From Cognatilysobacter tabacisoli (lineage in GTDB: Bacteria > Pseudomonadota > Gammaproteobacteria > Xanthomonadales > Xanthomonadaceae), in assembly GCF_003586305.1 (NCBI RefSeq), contig NZ_QXJI01000001.1:62001-126000 (forward strand): a stretch of DNA of 64,000 bases, read 5' to 3'. Positions 59,059 to 64,000 of this stretch are shown in pieces (positions within the stretch are counted from its first letter, which is position 1; each line of letters opens with the position of its first letter). The notes under the pieces were generated by a model. It did no database searches. It was not told the DNA's origin and saw nothing but the letters and a program-made list of their open reading frames with translations. The position numbers and the translations under genes are program-made.

Positions 59059-59913
59059 ATGACCGACACGATCCGCTTCCCTGCCGCCCTTGCCACCGCC
59101 GTGCGCACGCTGCTGCTCTGCATCGCCGTAGTCGGCGCGCTCGCCGCCTGCGGCCGGAGCACGGTGGTGCGCGAGACCGGCAGTCCGGCGGCGCGCGCGT
59201 CGGTGCCCAAGCCCGGTGCGACGACGGTCGTGCAGCGCGGCGACACGCTGTACGGCATTGCGTTCCGCAACGGCATCGACGTGCGCGACCTGGCCTCGTG
59301 GAACGGCATCGGCGCGCCGTACACGATCTACCCGGGCCAGCGCCTGCGCCTGTACCCGCGCAGCGGCGGCTACACCGCCGCGTCGCGCCCACCCCCGCGT
59401 CCGTCTGCGGGCGCGGCAACCGTCGCGCGCGCGCCGTCGACGCGTCAGGTCGCGCCTCCGCGTGCGGGCGCGAGCCCCAGCGCGCCGCCCTCGCGCGCGA
59501 CGCCGCCCGCGCCGGTAGCAGCGCGCCCGCCGGTCGACAACGGCCTGCGCTGGCGCTGGCCGGCCGATGGCGAACTGCTGCGCGGCTTCGTCGCGGGCGA
59601 GCCGACCCGGCAGGGCATCGACATCGCCGGCGCCGGCGGCGCCCCGGTGCGCGCGGCCGCCGACGGCGTGGTCGTGTACTCGGGCGCGGGCCTGGTCGGC
59701 TACGGCGAGCTGATCATCATCAAGCACGACGACGCCTGGCTGTCGGCGTACGGCCACAACCGCAAGCGCCTGGTCAACGAAGGCCAGCTGGTCAAGGCCG
59801 GCGAGCAGATCGCCGAGATGGGCCGCAGCGGGGCCGCGCGCGACATGCTGCACTTCGAAGTCCGCTACAACGGCAAGCCGGTCGATCCGCTGGTGTACCT
59901 GCCGCCGCGATGA
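59059..59913 (+). CDS. nlpD: Murein hydrolase activator NlpD (LysM-LytM lipoprotein)
   Basis: 284 residues. Lipobox ALAAC (Cys31). LysM domain (about 55-98, VVQRGDTLYGIAFRNGIDVRDLASWNG). A Pro/Ala/Arg-rich linker leads to a degenerate LytM/M23 domain (about 170-284: GELLRGFVAGEPTRQGIDIAG, GLVGYGELIIIKHDDAWLSAYGHN). The zinc ligands are not complete, as in NlpD, which activates amidase AmiC at division. The surE-pcm-X-nlpD order is conserved. Confidence 0.92.
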   Translation: MTDTIRFPAALATAVRTLLLCIAVVGALAACGRSTVVRETGSPAARASVPKPGATTVVQRGDTLYGIAFRNGIDVRDLASWNGIGAPYTIYPGQRLRLYPRSGGYTAASRPPPRPSAGAATVARAPSTRQVAPPRAGASPSAPPSRATPPAPVAARPPVDNGLRWRWPADGELLRGFVAGEPTRQGIDIAGAGGAPVRAAADGVVVYSGAGLVGYGELIIIKHDDAWLSAYGHNRKRLVNEGQLVKAGEQIAEMGRSGAARDMLHFEVRYNGKPVDPLVYLPPR

Positions 59914-60824
59914 CCGCGCCGCACGCTGGCGACGTGCGATGCCGCCGTCGCTTCCGGGCGCGCTCGCTGGTGATGGTCGCGCGTGGCGTGTTGGCGGTGG
60001 CCTTGCTGTTCCTGGCCGGATGCGCGGCGACCGCGTGGACGAACGGGCCGGCGCCCGCGCCGTCGGTCGACGTCGTGACGCTGAATCTGTGGCACGACCG
60101 CGCCGACTGGCCGCGACGGCGCGCGACGATCGTGGCCGAGCTCGCACGCCTGAGGCCCGACTTGATCGTGCTGCAGGAAGTGCTGCAGGACACGGCGCTG
60201 CCGAACCAGGCCGCGTCGCTCGCCGACGCGCTCGGCTACACGGCGCATTTCGCCTCGGTCGACCCGCCCTCGCGCGCGCGGCGCTACGGCAACGCGATCC
60301 TGACCCGCCGGCCGGTGCTGGCGCGCGGTGAACACCCGCTGCAGCCGAGCGGGGACTACCGCATCGCGGCGTGGCTGCGGATCGAGGTCGACGGCCGCCC
60401 GCTCGACGTCTACGCGGTGCACCTCAACTTCACCGACGCCAGCGGCGCAACCCGCGCACGGCAGGTCGCCGACCTGGTCGGGTTCATGCGGCGCACCGCC
60501 GGCCCCGGCCCGTCGGTGGTGGCCGGCGACTTCAACACGACCGCCGGCAGCGCGGAGCTGGCGGCGCTGCGCGAAACCCACACCGACAGCTACGCCGCGG
60601 TGCGCGGCCACGTCGACGACGCGGATGCCTCGCACGTCACCCTGGTGCCGGGCCTGCATGACCGGCCGCAGCGGATCGACCACGTGTTCGCGCAGGCGGG
60701 CGCGCTGGTGCCCGAACGCGCCAATCGCATCCTCGACCGCGCGGGCGCTGACGGCACCTGGCCGTCGGATCATTTCGGGGTGTGGGTGCGGCTGCGGTTC
60801 GTCGAGACCGCCCAGGGGCGCTGA
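59910..60824 (+). CDS. Endonuclease/exonuclease/phosphatase family lipoprotein
   Basis: 304 residues. EEP motifs: VVTLNLWHDRADWPRR, LIVLQEVLQD (metal Glu), VVAGDFNTTAGSAEL, and SDHFGVWVRL at the end (catalytic His). The N-terminus has a hydrophobic helix ending in LAGC, so it is probably a lipoprotein with an unusual head of about 20 residues; a start at MVARGV is possible. Starts in the nlpD stop (ATGA). Substrate unknown (phosphodiester or sphingomyelin-type). Confidence 0.85.
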   Translation: MTAPHAGDVRCRRRFRARSLVMVARGVLAVALLFLAGCAATAWTNGPAPAPSVDVVTLNLWHDRADWPRRRATIVAELARLRPDLIVLQEVLQDTALPNQAASLADALGYTAHFASVDPPSRARRYGNAILTRRPVLARGEHPLQPSGDYRIAAWLRIEVDGRPLDVYAVHLNFTDASGATRARQVADLVGFMRRTAGPGPSVVAGDFNTTAGSAELAALRETHTDSYAAVRGHVDDADASHVTLVPGLHDRPQRIDHVFAQAGALVPERANRILDRAGADGTWPSDHFGVWVRLRFVETAQGR

Positions 60825-60833
60825 GCGCGTCCC

Positions 60834-61217
60834 TCAGCCCGTCGGCGGCTGCAGCACGAACGCGGCGACCACGCGGCGCGACTCGCCGGCCAGCACGTTG
60901 AACGTGCGCGCTGCGGCGGCATTGGTCATCACCTCCAGCCCGATGCCGCGCCCGAGGCAGGCGGCCATGACGACCGCCGGAGGGAACACCTGCCGCGCGC
61001 CACTGCCGAGCACGATCACTTCCGGCTCCAGCGCGAGCAGCGGCGCGAGGTCGTCCGGAGTCATCGCGGCGACGTCGGCCACCGGCCAAACCTCGACGAT
61101 CCGGTCCGGCGCGACGGCGAAGCTGGATTCGAACGCGCGGTCGTTGACGACGGCGGCGTGGCCGTCGGCGCCGCGCAGGTAGTACGCGTGGTCGGGGCGT
61201 TCGAGATTGAGCTGCAT
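60834..61217 (-). CDS. Mth938-like domain protein
   Basis: 127 residues. [18 protein letters not shown] and [27 protein letters not shown] are the signatures of the Mth938-like (DUF498) family. The fold is known, but the function is not; homologues include a mitochondrial complex I assembly factor. Converges on the EEP gene with 9 bases between. Confidence 0.85.
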   Translation of the reverse strand: MQLNLERPDHAYYLRGADGHAAVVNDRAFESSFAVAPDRIVEVWPVADVAAMTPDDLAPLLALEPEVIVLGSGARQVFPPAVVMAACLGRGIGLEVMTNAAAARTFNVLAGESRRVVAAFVLQPPTG

Positions 61218-61243
61218 GGCGGGGCGGCTCGCCGGGGCCCGGG

Positions 61244-61549
61244 TCAGCCGCGCGGCAGCACGATGTGCCGCTTGTCCTTGCTCGGCCGGTACAGCACGGC
61301 GGTGTGGCCGATCCGCTGCACCAGCGCCGCGTCGGTCCGCCCGGCGATCTGCTCGATCAGCGCGTCGCGGGCGTCGCGGTCCTCGGCGGCGACCTTCACC
61401 TTGATCAGCTCGTGGTGCTCGAGCGCAAGGTCCACTTCGCCGACCAGCGCGTCGGTCACGCCCTTGCCACCCACCTGCAGCATCGCCTTGAGGTCGTGCG
61501 CCTGGCCCCGCAGGAATCGGGTCTGGGCGGCGGTCAGGACGGTCGGCAT
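61244..61549 (-). CDS. yhbY: CRM-domain ribosome assembly protein YhbY
   Basis: 101 residues (E. coli 97). CRM domain with [37 protein letters not shown] and the tail [14 protein letters not shown]. It binds pre-50S subunits. Divergent from rlmE with 84 bases between, the conserved yhbY/rlmE-ftsH arrangement. Confidence 0.94.
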   Translation of the reverse strand: MPTVLTAAQTRFLRGQAHDLKAMLQVGGKGVTDALVGEVDLALEHHELIKVKVAAEDRDARDALIEQIAGRTDAALVQRIGHTAVLYRPSKDKRHIVLPRG

Positions 61550-61584
61550 CGGGTCACGCGAAGGGCTGGGGGTGGTGCGCAGGG

Positions 61585-61590
61585 TATCAT
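61585..61590 (+). promoter_or_regulatory. -10-like box upstream of rlmE
   Basis: TATCAT in GGGTATCATGG, 43 bases before the rlmE ATG, in the divergent region with yhbY. No -35 is visible. Confidence 0.35.
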
Positions 61591-61633
61591 GGCCCCCCGT
61601 TTTCTCCCCCCGGCGGGCCGGGCCCCGCAGCCG

Positions 61634-62281
61634 ATGGCGACCCGCAGCAAGAGCAGCCAGCGCTGGCTGAAGGAACACTTTTCCGACCCCTTCGTGAAGA
61701 AGGCCCAGGCCGAGGGCCTGCGCTCGCGCGCGGCCTACAAGCTGGAGGAACTGGTCGAGCGCGACCGGCTGCTGAAGCCGGGCATGGTCGTGGTCGACCT
61801 GGGCGCCGCGCCCGGCGGCTGGTCGCAGTGGGTGCGGCAGGCGCTGGACACCCTCGACCGGGTGAACCCGGGCCGGGTGATCGCGCTGGACATCCTCGAA
61901 ATGCCGTCGCTGGCCGGGGTCGAGTTCCTTCATGGCGATTTCAGGGAGGATGCGGTCCTATCCCAGCTGGTCGCCACGCTGGGCGGCAAGCCGGTGGACC
62001 TTGTGCTCTCGGACATGGCCCCCAATAAGAGCGGTGTGGACGCGGTCGACATGCCGCGCGCGATGTACCTGTCGGAGCTGGCGATGGATTTCGCCGACCA
62101 GCACCTGCGGCCCGGCGGCACGTTCCTGATCAAGCTGTTCCAGGGCGTGGGGTTCGACGACTACGTCAAGGAGCTGCGCCGCCGTTACGACAAGGTGGCG
62201 ATCCGCAAGCCCGAGGCCTCGCGCAAGCGGTCCCCGGAGGTGTACGCGCTGGCACAGGGCAAGCGGGTGCAGATCAAGTAG
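61634..62281 (+). CDS. rlmE: 23S rRNA (uridine(2552)-2'-O)-methyltransferase
   Basis: 215 residues (E. coli 209). SAM motif [15 protein letters not shown], catalytic K-D-K as Lys36, Asp127 and Lys167, [15 protein letters not shown]. It methylates U2552 in the A-loop. First in the rlmE-ftsH unit. Confidence 0.96.
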   Translation: MATRSKSSQRWLKEHFSDPFVKKAQAEGLRSRAAYKLEELVERDRLLKPGMVVVDLGAAPGGWSQWVRQALDTLDRVNPGRVIALDILEMPSLAGVEFLHGDFREDAVLSQLVATLGGKPVDLVLSDMAPNKSGVDAVDMPRAMYLSELAMDFADQHLRPGGTFLIKLFQGVGFDDYVKELRRRYDKVAIRKPEASRKRSPEVYALAQGKRVQIK

Positions 62282-62357
62282 GGTGGTCCGGCCGTCGTTC
62301 TGGCGGCGGATCGCAGGATTCGAACGGCCCGTTCCAACGGCGGGCCGCACTGAACGG

Positions 62358-62381
62358 GATGCGGCGCACGTGCGGCGCATC
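62358..62381. promoter_or_regulatory. 24-bp near-perfect palindrome upstream of ftsH
   Basis: GATGCGGCGCACGTGCGGCGCATC is a dyad with 11 of 12 pairs matching, lying 53 bases before the ftsH ATG in the 153-base rlmE-ftsH gap. It could be an operator, or an RNA hairpin that attenuates or stabilises. Confidence 0.4.
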
Positions 62382-62434
62382 TGGGCGGCCCAGGGCCGCG
62401 TAAATGCAGGCGACTGCGGGATACAGAGAGCCGG

Positions 62435-64000
<1,566 letters not shown>

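Noticed and set aside
59059-59913. nlpD as an active M23 endopeptidase
   Set aside because: The expected zinc-binding His at GIDIAG is absent, as in NlpD activators.

Overview
The window is a very GC-rich, densely coded chromosomal segment of a gammaproteobacterium. I place it in the Xanthomonadales/Lysobacteraceae (Lysobacter- or Luteimonas-like). The reasons are the core gene run pyrG-kdsA-eno-ftsB-ispD-ispF-truD, the surE-pcm-nlpD and rlmE-ftsH pairs, a metallo-beta-lactamase very close to the L1 enzyme of Stenotrophomonas, SpeG and ParE sequences of gammaproteobacterial type, and strong codon bias towards G/C third positions. Nearly every base is coding. Many neighbours overlap by 4 bases (ATGA or GTGA). 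I saw no tRNA, rRNA, CRISPR, transposase, prophage or att site. This reads as ordinary chromosome, with small accessory modules between housekeeping blocks.

Layout. 1-6.2 kb: end of a cysteine hydrolase, two small membrane proteins, the tesA / ybbA-ybbP divergon (esterase plus lipid-type ABC exporter), and two small nucleic-acid proteins. 6.4-10.4 kb: a GAF-GGDEF cyclase, DoxX and a GspA-GspB pair. 10.5-15 kb: two DMT exporters, a Pr6Pr membrane protein, a TfoX-like protein and a LysR/cupin/EamA divergon with palindromic sites. 15-21.5 kb: a frameshifted DUF72 gene, a DUF885 lipoprotein, and a three-gene overlapping operon of molybdopterin oxidoreductase, small winged-helix-like protein and FdhD. 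21.6-25.7 kb: speG, a coupled metallophosphoesterase and Ser/Thr kinase-USP fusion, and a cyclophilin. 25.8-31.8 kb: a PadR/DUF1700 regulatory pair, PHA depolymerase, a methyltransferase, a CopD/HemJ-like protein and a dicarboxylate symporter. 31.9-36.3 kb: an L1-type beta-lactamase coupled to a Nudix hydrolase, divergent from an M16 peptidase pair. 36.4-45.4 kb: flavin reductase, thioesterase, two NlpC/P60 peptidases, SlyD, DUF418, a DadA-like oxidase, glutathione reductase and an N-formylglutamate amidohydrolase-like protein. 45.4-49 kb: parE and two tandem secreted Ala-rich paralogues. 49.1-64 kb: the conserved block pyrG, kdsA, eno, ftsB, ispD, ispF, truD, surE, pcm, exoD-like, nlpD, yhbY, rlmE and ftsH (cut by the window end).

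The conserved block supplies CTP, KDO for LPS, glycolytic flux, division (FtsB), isoprenoid precursors (IspD/F), RNA modification (TruD, RlmE), protein and nucleotide repair (Pcm, SurE) and membrane proteolysis (FtsH). The most interesting accessory items are these: the kinase-USP/phosphoesterase module; the tandem secreted paralogues, whose 3' hairpins share an identical 20-base core; the beta-lactamase-Nudix coupling; two regulator loci with clear palindromic operators; and an 11-codon mini-ORF wedged between ftsB and ispD with overlapping start/stop codons on both sides. All product calls come from reading translated motifs. No database search was possible.
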